From Alloascoidea africana (lineage: Eukaryota > Ascomycota > Alloascoideomycetes > Alloascoideales > Alloascoideaceae), in contig JAKTTT010000008.1 of NCBI GenBank assembly GCA_030581615.1, positions 415,514 through 479,513 on the forward strand: a stretch of 64,000 bases of DNA, read 5' to 3'. The stretch's first letter is position 1. Each line of letters begins with the position of its first letter. The translations under genes were made by a program, and so were the position numbers. The notes under the pieces are model-generated. The model was not told where the DNA came from. It did no database searches and saw nothing but the letters and a program-made list of their open reading frames with translations. Below are positions 22,901-32,632 of the stretch, piece after piece.

Positions 22901-23873
22901 AAGAAATATCCACCGTAAAATTCATATCATCATCGATTCATTATTTGAACTGCGAGGCAAAGGAAAACTTTCAATAGAAGAAAAAGAGAAATTAATCAAG
23001 TTTTGCATTCTCGATAACGCATTGGAGAAATTAGTCCACCTATCTGATGAAATCGAAAAGCAAAAAGAAGGCCATCAAGTGAAAGCTGTTGAGCAACCTT
23101 CATCAACGTCGGGGAATTCTCATAGCTCTGCTCAAACCAATACGTCTCTTTCAGAAGGTGTTCATCTTGAATCTTTAAAATTGGCATCCATTGGTAATGT
23201 GGTCCCTCCCCATAATTTAAACTACGTGTCCACTGACCTGGACGCTAACCTACTTTCCGAGCAAAGTCAAGATAGCTCGTCGCTTGACCCCCATACTGTC
23301 ATGTCAGATCCTGAAAGTGGATCGTTTATTGATGGGGTAACAGGTCGGCCAGTATTGGTAAGGAATGCGTCCAGCGCATCTGTTATATCCACTATAAATA
23401 AGAAACTTGAGGCAGAAGAAGGCGAGTTCCATCGTTGGGGTACCTTGGTAACGGAATCCGGTAAGAGAGAGGAACAGCTCGCCCAAATACATGATGTTCA
23501 ACAAGCACTACATACAATAACACTCTCAAAATCTTCAAAAAAGACAAAAGATAGTAAAATCCCGTTTATGAAGGTTCTACCCTCTGGTGAGGAAATAAGA
23601 CAGGCTGTATTAAGTTCTAAAAAGCTGGACAGCATATCCACAATTCTTCATCAAATCAAGGTCGAACGTGAGATGGGGAAAGGAAAGTGCGATAATATTG
23701 AGGAGAATGATGCAACTGGGAAGAAATCAAACGGTGCCAACGACCAGATATCAAAACAAACAGCTACGGACGGCTCTAGTGATGATAGCGATGACCAAAA
23801 TGCGGTAGTAGATGAAGCTTATGATAAACTATTGGAAGACATTGTTAGAGTTAGGGCAGCAGTGCCTACCTGA
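19993..23873 (+). CDS. GIP3: GIP3/HER1-like leucine-rich PP1-interacting protein
   Basis: Exons 19993-20218 and 20284-23873 give 1271 residues (Saccharomyces Gip3 is about 1276). The first 350 residues are Ser/Thr/Asn/Lys-rich and probably disordered. The key motif is LRRVTFDLDHLHEDPPQQIP, with the PP1-docking RVxF sequence RVTF at 364-367 followed by the DPPQQIP block shared by Gip3 and Her1. Residues of about 480-800 form a leucine-rich repeat array (LRFLDLSSNPGLFPAILPQL, LRRIHLDSNNLKSDDTVAVA). The C-terminal third is charged and helical. These proteins bind Glc7/PP1 and are linked to chromosome segregation and ER traits. The intron (20219-20283) has donor GTAAGG and acceptor TAG. With YPI1 this is the second PP1 regulator in the window. 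Confidence 0.8.
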
Positions 23874-25273
23874 TTAAAATGATATAGGTATGAGCGGATA
23901 AATAGCTATTAAGCTGAATTGGACACTCAAATAAGAAAACGAAACATGTTCTTTTTAATAAAGTTTTTTTTCACTTTGTGCTTATGCTTGTGCTTCAATG
24001 GTAGTTGTAATCACTTGGCTTTTAACAGAGGTTTAGGCTAACATATTGTACTCCACTAACAAGTATGCACTCCAACGAATCAGCCACGCTTTACAACCCT
24101 TTAATATTCAACGCACTTGAGACACTAACATATGATACTTATTTCATCAAAATATCCAGGCATTTCTACACCTTCGGTACAGGTCCGCCTGTTGTGTCCT
24201 GGCTTCTGCAAGTTCCATATCACGGAATGGGCGATGTGGTGCGTCTCGACTTACTACTTGATTGCCATATTTCCTGAATTTCCTATTCATAAACTTCTTT
24301 TATCTCCAGAAAATCCCGAACGTTCCCTGCAATAATAGCTCTTCCATGTCTTTTTCGTGCGTTTTCGGTCCTCAGTTCTTGCGAAGTGGTTTGTTCTGAT
24401 TACACAGGAGAGTCACCTCATTTATAAAAGTCTCAGGCATATTGTCAATGATAGTAAAAATCGGTGCTGTATAGTTTCTTTGACATCTGTTAGTATAATC
24501 TTTAATGTAGGTAGACTGAGATTGAGCTTTCAGTAGCGTCTACGGTATCAGACGTGAAAGAAACTCAAGAGTTGGCCTATCGTTGCTATCAATCTCTAAC
24601 ATTCGATATTTGCACTTTTGCCGGGCCGAATTAGGCATACATAAATGCTGTGTCCAATCAATATCAGTAAAATCATCCACCTATTCATTCTCAATAGGCT
24701 TAATAACCCAAAAGTGTGGAATGCTTTACTCTACATGTCAATGTCACTGCTTGCTGGCGTTATGTTCATCTTTCACACCAGATAGCAGGGGAGAAATAGA
24801 GGTCGAGAATGAACTTCTGCAGGACATATTCTTCTACTACTAAGTCATCTTTTTCAAGCAAGTAGGAGTATTGGTGTCAGCGCGTCGCCCATTAGTTCTA
24901 GCATAAAATGTACTTCGGATTTGAAAGTCTGCGAAGCTTTCGGAATTCTGGATGTTGGTTCTCTTTTGATATCCTGACGAGAAAGACAAATATTGGACTC
25001 TACTCCTTGAGAATTCTAGTTGTATGGCCTGAAATGTATAAGCATAAAAGAAGATGTTGCTTGAGGTTGTGGAGGCTCGCTCATTGGTAAAGTTCATTAC
25101 CGTTTCATTCTTGAATAAGGAAACATTTTGTAAATTTTTATTTCGAATTCTTCAGTATTAATAAATCCGGTAAAATATAAGCACTAACCTAGATATCAAC
25201 AATAGAAATAAGTAACTAGGATACATATTCCATCTAGTCGCAAATCAAATCATTAAAACCTATCGGGTCCTAC
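23874..25273. other. Convergent intergenic region, no firm gene
   Basis: 1.4 kb between the 3' ends of the GIP3-like and bZIP genes, longer than most convergent gaps here. Two overlapping plus-strand frames at 24065-24335 (one reads FYTFGTGPPVVSWLLQVPYH, the next frame EWAMWCVSTYYLIAIFPEFP) hint at a short spliced membrane protein, but I could not find a consistent splice and recognise no family. Confidence 0.4.
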
Positions 25274-26545
25274 TTAACCTTCTCCCGCCGGTGGGACATA
25301 GAGTGTATCAACAGGGAAAGGAATAGAGCCTGGAGGGAGGGGTGGAGTGTTTCGGTTATAGGTCACTGCTCCCATGTTGCTCATGATTTGAAACATGTTC
25401 ATATCTGAAGCTACATCAAGATTAACCAGGCGAGACACTTCCTCATTATCTTTAAATGAATTGTATTCCATTTGCTGTAGAATCAATTTCTTCAGCTTTG
25501 TTATATGGCTGTCCAAGGAAGAGACGAAGAATTTTAGACGGTGTATTTCCATTTGATAGTAGCTTACGCCCGATTGGAGTCTCGAAAGTTCCTGCTTTCT
25601 TCTTTTTCTGCAATTTGATGCGGCAATTCTATTTCGCTCAAGAATTCGCTCTCTTTTTCCCAAACTGCTACTCGCTGCTGTTCCTTCTTTTTTGAAGTCA
25701 GTAGTAGACTTTGAATTTGTGGTTGGGGACAGTGATTTTTCTTCGGTAATTTTATCGTATGTTCTCTTTCTTGAGCTTTTATAATCTTGAAATGAAGGGG
25801 AGTAGTCAACCTTTGATTTTGTACCTGAATAGCTCTTGTCACTGTTGGGTAAACTTGTGGTTCTACATTTATCATCCTCATCTCTGATTTTGGATTCTTC
25901 CGATGGACAATTAGATAAGCTGAATGTCCCGGCTGGTTTTCCAACCCATGTATTTGAGTTTCTCTCATCATAGTTTTTATCAAAGTTTTGAGTATTGGGC
26001 CATGAGCTTGAATAGGTTGAACTGTTTGGAGAAGAAGAATAAGCCGCTTGAAGATAGTTTAAAGGCCCTCTCAAAGCAGGGTCAGAATCATAATGAGTTG
26101 TACCAGGCGCAAAGCCTCGTTCAACACATGCAGAACACTCAGAACTCCTATCATAAAATGTAGTGGGAGATATAGCAGAATATGCTGAGTGGTTCATATC
26201 TATACTACTAGCACTCGAAGGTTCTTCGCTCCTTGACATGTACTCAGATTTGCCACCAGCAACTAATGTAAAGAATGGTCGATGTTCCGAACTATCTGTC
26301 GAAATACTACTATCCAGAGATCTTGAATAGGGATCAGGTTGTTCAATTGTCTCCCTTCGGTTGTCGTCAATATTCGATATTCTTTCGCTAACTGGAATTA
26401 TTGCGACCTGTTGATTATCCCGAACTTCTTGATAAACACTATCGTTTTGCGAAAACGTACAATTGTCGATTTGAGCGTTTTGGAATGAATTCTTCATTGG
26501 ATGAAAAGGCTCAGTGATAATACTTTTGGAATACTCCTGTGTCAT
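25274..26545 (-). CDS. bZIP transcription factor, ATF/CREB (SKO1-like) type
   Basis: 423 residues, single exon, ATG at 26545. A Ser/Asn-rich N-terminus of about 290 residues precedes the bZIP. The basic region at about 297-317 reads KRERILERNRIAASNCRKRR, the NxxAAxxCRxRR signature. A leucine zipper follows at about 323-360 (LSRLQSGVSYYQMEIHRLKF, then ITKLKKLILQQ). The AAS spacing and the KRERxLERNR lead resemble Sko1/Atf2-type factors that bind CRE-like TGACGTCA sites in stress and carbon responses. Paralogues (Aca1/Cst6, Atf1-like) cannot be separated by eye. The 3.9 kb upstream is gene-free, typical of a heavily regulated factor. Confidence 0.8.
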   Translation of the reverse strand: MTQEYSKSIITEPFHPMKNSFQNAQIDNCTFSQNDSVYQEVRDNQQVAIIPVSERISNIDDNRRETIEQPDPYSRSLDSSISTDSSEHRPFFTLVAGGKSEYMSRSEEPSSASSIDMNHSAYSAISPTTFYDRSSECSACVERGFAPGTTHYDSDPALRGPLNYLQAAYSSSPNSSTYSSSWPNTQNFDKNYDERNSNTWVGKPAGTFSLSNCPSEESKIRDEDDKCRTTSLPNSDKSYSGTKSKVDYSPSFQDYKSSRKRTYDKITEEKSLSPTTNSKSTTDFKKEGTAASSSLGKRERILERNRIAASNCRKRRKQELSRLQSGVSYYQMEIHRLKFFVSSLDSHITKLKKLILQQMEYNSFKDNEEVSRLVNLDVASDMNMFQIMSNMGAVTYNRNTPPLPPGSIPFPVDTLYVPPAGEG

Positions 26546-29500
26546 AAAAAATCTAGTCTATTTTAATTCTGGTATCAAACAAAATGATTTATTTAAGTAG
26601 CAAAAAGTGCCATACAGGCATCAAATACTTGGAAAAGTGAATAGTATATTTATAGCTGTTGAAGAGACCAAAGGTCACAAGTCAGCTCACTTCGGGAGAT
26701 CATTATGAGGAAAAGCTTCACAACGCTAAAGTCAAGCAGAAGATTATGTAGTGAAAACTAGCACATACAGAGCAAAAACTAATCTGGAATTGGTAAAATT
26801 GGTAAAATACCTAATTGGAGCCAAACTATCACTTTTCATATTAAAAACTGTTTGATACGATTAATAACAGATGTACGAAAAGAAGATTGATAGTATGAAA
26901 AGATTGAAAAGGTTCTGTATCTTCTCCTCCTACATTGTTTATTAACCAAAGAAGTTCTGATAGAACGTGATTTAAGGGAGTTTTCTGTTGTATACCCGTA
27001 TAATTGTCAATTCACACATGTTCAACAAGTTAGAGACACTCTGATTGTAAGGTGGGCGCAAAAGTACCTAGTCCAAGATCTATTAAAAAAGTTTGTGGGC
27101 TAGTAATTGGCCAAAATAATCAACCACCAAGTGAGTATATGTTGATGGATGCAATCAAGTTGAAATTGCGAGCAAGCTACTGATTAGTTCCTCCAAAATT
27201 TAGTTAGTAAACTTTGAGATGCACTATTTAAGCCATAGAAGTAAGCTAAATTCAAAGCCTTGCATAGCGTCTGGATGACTGTTTCACCTGAAGCTTAATG
27301 GAACTTCTTGTCAAAAATTAACACTACCTCATTGAAATGGTTGAAATGTGTTTAAAAAGCACTCAATAATTGCCCATTTATGTGGCTTACAAGAGCTTAC
27401 ACTAAAAGATGAATCTTTTGGTTTGGGAGACGAAACAAGAAACAAGAAAGAGGGCCTTTTGAAGTTCAGCGTACACTCACAATCAGCACCGCCTATATTC
27501 AGACCTTATTCAGAAGTCAGTAACTTCATGCGTATGACCAAGCGTTTCTCATTTGGAAAACAAATGAATAAGTGTGAAATATCAATATATGTTAAAGATT
27601 TAAAGTTATATTCAGTTTGTCCATCAATCTGACTGACTGAACTTGTGTTTATACAATGGCAAGCCTACCATCAGCTACCAAGTTTTCACAATCCATAGTA
27701 ATAGATCCAAATTCATAGTCACTGTCCCAACGGTGGTTCGACTCCCCGTTAAGCGGTGCTTGGAGCACTGGGATGACTTTAACAAGCAACCTCTACCGCA
27801 TAGTAATAGAACCAAGTTAATGTAGGAGATTTTGGGTCTCCTCTGTTCGAACTCGTATAACAGTATTTCAAATAGAGAGGCCTAGATTCTATAGGTTGTA
27901 GTCGCGGAGAGGAGACAACATTGATACAAGGTGGAATGATAGTAGTCTGGGCTCTTCTATACATTTATCATCTAGTACAGTGAGGTTGAAGACCTTCTGC
28001 GTAACTCTCTTGTGATCTAATACCAAAATACAGTCAGGGGACAGGAAGTATTGATATCAAGTTTTTTCCATCTAGGTCATCCCAATAAGCACGCCATCGA
28101 CTCTAGAACACGCAAGAAGGAACTTTCCTAACGAACGTATAATCACTTCAGGATCCTTAGGATACAAGATTGGTTCAGATAACTGCTGTTGCAGTAAAGT
28201 ACCGTGATCATTTGAAGTATGATTAGAACCCTTCCATAGTCGGAGAATTCTGATACCGTTTATTAAGGGAAACTCCTTAGACAAGGCAACTAAATAGACT
28301 ACCAAACTATGCATGATTCTTAATTTTTAAACAAGTAGAGACAAAAAGGGACAATAAACATGATGCAATAGGATATAATGTTCCGGTAAGTATGACTAGT
28401 CGGGTAAAGAAAGATGCGATCGCCATGTAATTTTACGTTTAAAGCCGTCTAGTGTAACTATAAATTAGGAAAAATATCGATGAGGTCTAGGAACACTAGT
28501 AAAGCCAACCTTTTTGATCAATGGAACACTTCTATTTCTTGGAAATGCCCAAATCACCTTATTGAAATGATATGAACGGATATAAAGCTAGTTCAATTCA
28601 TGAGACCTTCTTTCTGATCAGAGCAAGGGTCACAACAATTGGAGAACGATAAAGAATTACATTCTTAACTTAAGTTTTGTTGTTCCTGAACAAGCCATAA
28701 GCTCTATCTCTTTCAAATCTTATAGGAGTGGCGAGCTTATTTAAAACTAAGATCAGATAGAAAGCCCTTTTCTAAGAGATTCGGTAGCAAGCGAATGTCG
28801 AAAAATGAGGATCTGTACTAAGAACTGCATGACACTTATGCCTGTATCCTATAGTGTCAATAGCTCACCGGCTTGATTAATCATCGATTTTACAAGTGAG
28901 CGAACTAAAAATTCAATCAGAAAATTTGGTGGTATGACCTCATAAGCCCCATTCGCTTATCTCTGTTATCATAATCCTCTGTCATTGAGGTCATCATAAA
29001 ATGGTGCGCATGTAGTTGGTAACTTGCTGGTAACATGCTGCTGTTGACTTTTGGAGTAATAACGAAGTGCAACTCTTAACTCCAAACTTTTGCTCTACAC
29101 TACCAGAAAGGTATCCAGATCCAGCTTCGCTCTTACTATCCTACAATATCATGAAAATGATCAACTCCCAATAGTACTTTGCTATCACAATCATCAAAAA
29201 AGAACTTGGTGAAGGCAGCTATATGGGACAGGGAACAACCCTAACCCCGAAATAGGAAAAACCTAACCATTTTAAATTTTTCTTCTTATATTTATTTGAA
29301 GATTAACCATACAATTGGAGATTTGGTATGTCTTGCTGATTGCAGTGTTTGACTAAGAATCTAGGACCAGTAAAATGTGGTTCTACCAAGCTGATGCAAT
29401 CAAGCGAAATAGGAAATAGCGATTACTAGTTTGGGCAAATTAAGTTATACTTGAAACCGCACAGTTTTGAGAACTCAGCCAGATAATGTTTGAAAGCGTC

Positions 29501-30474
29501 CTTCTGTTTCTTGAATCTACAAATCGGATTCAATAGTAACTTTCTAAAACCAAGACATGAAGTTTATGCTTTTCATTTTTTTGACTGTCTAACCAAAGAT
29601 AGAAGACATTTGTGGTTACTACAAGGATAATTATTGACCTGGGGAATCCTGTTTGAAATTAGTAACAAAGACAGTAACTGAGGAATAAACCATGAAACAT
29701 TGCATGGTTATGATAAAACTTCCTTGTGAACGTTTCTAAAAGATAGCCCTGGAAAATTTTTGTTTTTCTCCTCATGCATGCTCGAAATCATTTTGGCAAT
29801 GAAAAGATTCTTGTGAATAGCCGTTGGGACAGCAACTGGTCGAAAATGTGACGAAGACTTCAGGTATCTGGCTCCATTTGAAGAACTGATCGCACATGCT
29901 CTGACAGTAAAAATGAAAGGCCCAGCACTGTCATTCTCTAGCAAGGCTAGACTTCTACTGTTGCTACATGGAAAATGATTACTTGGAAAGCCAACGACTG
30001 ACCTCACAACTCTAGTCTTTGTTTAGCACTGACAACCATCTAATTAATGCATGATCTTGTCTCAGAGCTTATAGATGAATTGAAGGGTCAACCACACGAA
30101 GGTCCCAACTCTTCAAAAATAATTAAAGCACAACAAGAAAGCTACGAAAATATCCAACATTTCCGATAATGCTGTAAGTAGCACGCTCATTTTCTTACTG
30201 CCCGTTGTACATTTCTGATAGGAACGGAGAAACGCCTCGTTCATGGCTCGATCCGGCAAATGTTACCCTGCCATTCCCAATGTCTGGGATAGCCTTGATT
30301 TGCATTCAACTCTCCGATCAGGCAATGTGCCTGGACCTGACGATACATCGAAAGCAGCATTTTATATCACTGTTCCTTTTCCTCTGGTTGTTGCTCCAAA
30401 ATATTCTTTTACTCACCCTTTTCAGCAGACCGAGGACGGTGGACAGACCTTTGTGAACGTGTGTTTCTGAGAAG
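26546..30474. other. 3.9-kb region without a recognisable gene
   Basis: AT-rich and divergent between the bZIP gene and the DysF gene. Open frames are below 100 codons and none shows a family pattern. Items inside: a tandem ATTGGTAAA pair near 26790-26810; a tRNA T-arm-like hairpin at 27729-27750; a 19-nt hairpin at about 27823-27841 followed by an inverted copy of TCTCCTCT at about 27907-27914; and two small plus-strand frames near the DysF start (30047-30169 and 30243-30470). I searched by eye for long inverted repeats (centromere type) and transposon terminal repeats and found none convincing. Confidence 0.4.
30243..30470 (+). CDS. Possible 75-residue small ORF just before the DysF gene
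   Basis: ATG to TGA, ending 4 bp before the ATG of the next gene. It starts MARSGKCYPAIPNVWDSLDL and ends EDGGQTFVNVCF, and is less AT-rich than its surroundings. A potential donor (GTAAGT at 30174) and acceptor (TGATAG ending at 30221) lie just upstream, and a separate 40-codon frame (30047-30169) precedes them. I cannot join these into one consistent protein. It may be an upstream ORF that limits translation of the DysF gene, or chance. Confidence 0.25.
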   Translation: MARSGKCYPAIPNVWDSLDLHSTLRSGNVPGPDDTSKAAFYITVPFPLVVAPKYSFTHPFQQTEDGGQTFVNVCF

Positions 30475-32154
30475 ATGCAATCCCTGGGATCGGAGCTCAG
30501 TACCAGAGAAAAGAAGAATAGGAGTGCTAGCGACAGACAAATGTCTTCAAGGCATCAAAACCTTTCCTCGACTTCTAGTTTGCTGAATCGAACCTGGTCT
30601 CTCAGAAGTAACGTTAAAAACAGAAAGATAAACCAGCCAAAGAGGACCCTACGAAATGATAAGCAGTTGCATGATCTCAAGCGATTTATCTCAGCTAAGC
30701 GTCAACTGTCCTACATAAATTCGAGTAAGATTTCTACCCAAGACATTATTGTGACCGATGAGGAAGACTATAGTAATGGGGGTTTGATTTCTATACAGGG
30801 TTTTCCGAGTAACTTGATGGATTCTGTGGCAGATCCCAACTCAGTTTTTGAGATTTTGATAGAAAATCAAAGGGGAATATTCTTCAAAGGATTGCCATTT
30901 TTCTCTACTCGGACTCTATTTCAACACGATCCACCCCCATGGATGACTACGAAAGGAAAAAAGGCGTCGGGGAGTAAAAACACTTTCCCTCTTCCTGACT
31001 CCTCTTGGAAATGGAAATGGGATGAATGGTTCGCGTACATGTCTTCCAATACTGACGATCAAGGCTGGTCATATTCCTTTTCGTTCGGATCAAAATCCTG
31101 GCACAGAAGACATTTTTGGTTTCACTCGTTTGTGCGTAGAAGAACTTGGGTTAGACTTCGAGTCAGAAACAAACAAACCAGTGCAGCAAACGAGTTTAAT
31201 ATAGAGAATTTGCCTGTCCGTGTTGAAATTGAGAAAGACGAACTCAATCAGCTAGACACTTTTGAAACAGAAGAGCTACCATCTCCAAATATAAAGTTGG
31301 AAACTCCAGAGGTACCCCAGATCGTCATACGGGATAACGATGACGATAAAACTATTCGAATTGAAGAGCATAAGGATGGATTATCCATAGCAAAGTCCTC
31401 TCAAGCAGATACTCTTAAATCATCAAATTTGAATGATAATGAACAAGTCACAGATGCCTCGGTTGCAAAGATTAACAACGAAGTAGCTACTATTAAGCAT
31501 ATTCCTGAAAGGCTTTCTTTTAAAGAAAGTTTTCTCTCAAAGCCAGAATCACTTTTACAGCTTGATCTTCCTGATTACACGCCAACTGTGGATTGTACCG
31601 ATAAGATAGATCAGTTGTTGGTGGCTCTGAAATCAGCACTCGACGACCATGAGAGGATAGAAGTGATTATCAAGTTTTTCAACGAAAACATTTCCTTTAG
31701 AGAAGAAGAAAATTATAAAGAGCACCAACATTTGGTGTCCATATTGAACTCATTTAGAGTTTCCAGTTCTCAAATTCTGGATCTTCTCGAGCAGCAGGAA
31801 TCAAAAAAACCTTTACTAAAAAAGATGAGTGCTATTTTCAACAAACTCATCTTACTATATGGAAATATTTCAACGTATCAATCTATTGAGATTAGATCAC
31901 TAGCCAATTATAGAAACGACAACTCATCACGAGCTTCGAAATCGAAATCTAATAGATCAGCGCCTGTTACACCAGAAAAATCGAAATTTAAAGTTCCTAT
32001 TGAAGAAGAAAAGGATATCCCCGTTGATTTTTTGTGTTATATTGACAAAGTAATATTTATTATGACTGAAATTATTGACATGATAATGGCAGATATATAC
32101 AATCATGGTTATGAAAGCGCTGAAGAAGAACTTTGGGACTTTCAACGGAAATGA
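30475..32154 (+). CDS. Dysferlin-domain (DysF) protein, Spo73/Mug65-like
   Basis: 559 residues from the ATG at 30475. The N-terminal 120 residues are basic. The DysF module spans about 120-240: FEILIENQRGIFFKGLPFFS, LFQHDPPPWM, FPLPDSSWKWKWDEWFAYMS, DDQGWSYSFSFGSKSWHRRH and WFHSFVRRRTWVRLRVRNKQ. These Trp- and Arg-rich N and C halves define the domain found in Pex30-type proteins, fission yeast Mug65 and Spo73. Unlike Pex30 there are no N-terminal membrane helices. The C-terminal half is acidic then helical, without a known domain. Spo73 and Mug65 act in spore-wall or prospore-membrane extension, so a sporulation role is inferred, strengthened by PRM1 and the MEI4-like gene next door. Confidence 0.75.
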   Translation: MQSLGSELSTREKKNRSASDRQMSSRHQNLSSTSSLLNRTWSLRSNVKNRKINQPKRTLRNDKQLHDLKRFISAKRQLSYINSSKISTQDIIVTDEEDYSNGGLISIQGFPSNLMDSVADPNSVFEILIENQRGIFFKGLPFFSTRTLFQHDPPPWMTTKGKKASGSKNTFPLPDSSWKWKWDEWFAYMSSNTDDQGWSYSFSFGSKSWHRRHFWFHSFVRRRTWVRLRVRNKQTSAANEFNIENLPVRVEIEKDELNQLDTFETEELPSPNIKLETPEVPQIVIRDNDDDKTIRIEEHKDGLSIAKSSQADTLKSSNLNDNEQVTDASVAKINNEVATIKHIPERLSFKESFLSKPESLLQLDLPDYTPTVDCTDKIDQLLVALKSALDDHERIEVIIKFFNENISFREEENYKEHQHLVSILNSFRVSSSQILDLLEQQESKKPLLKKMSAIFNKLILLYGNISTYQSIEIRSLANYRNDNSSRASKSKSNRSAPVTPEKSKFKVPIEEEKDIPVDFLCYIDKVIFIMTEIIDMIMADIYNHGYESAEEELWDFQRK

Positions 32155-32632
32155 AGGTCTATCTATTTCTCTCAACATCATGATCAGATCTGTCTTTTTG
32201 TTTAGCATTTGCTATTTTTCTTTTTTCCTTTTATTACTAGTGTATCGATGTATTTTGCAAGTTGCTTTTCCATTATGATTTTGCAAGTCTTTTTAACGTT
32301 TATTTTGGGCTCTCGGTTTATTTTCACTCTCAACAAGAGCTATCAGCATGCCATTTGATGATTTTTCTATGTTTTAGGTTTTTATTGAGCTTTTACTAGT
32401 AAAGGTATACATACCGGAAAATATTGATCTATCAACGTAACATTTCCTTTGTAATGCGTTTTGTTGAGATGCCTTTTAGGTTCGATCAAGTTTTCTGACA
32501 CAAAAACTCATTTCCACTTTGGGAAAATAGAGTTTGAATCTTGTTACAACTCTGTTACTCTCATCAGACCTGAGCGTCAGGTATATAAAAGTACTCTGCT
32601 TGCAAAAAGAGACTGAAAAAAACAGCTAGATA
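32155..32632. other. Intergenic: PRM1 promoter
   Basis: 478 bp, T-rich just after the DysF stop. A TATA box lies at 32582-32590. I see no exact TGAAACA (Ste12 pheromone response element), which might have been expected upstream of PRM1. Confidence 0.5.
32582..32590 (+). promoter_or_regulatory. TATA box of PRM1
   Basis: TATATAAAA about 43 bp upstream of the ATG at 32633, a strong match and unusually close to the start codon, so the 5' leader should be very short. It fits a tightly regulated mating gene. Confidence 0.55.

Noticed and set aside
27650-27760. tRNA gene at the B-box-like sequence
   Set aside because: No A-box, acceptor stem or anticodon arm could be folded upstream.
26546-30474. 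Centromere
   Set aside because: No long inverted repeat or other centromere-type element was visible, though a dot-plot was not possible here.
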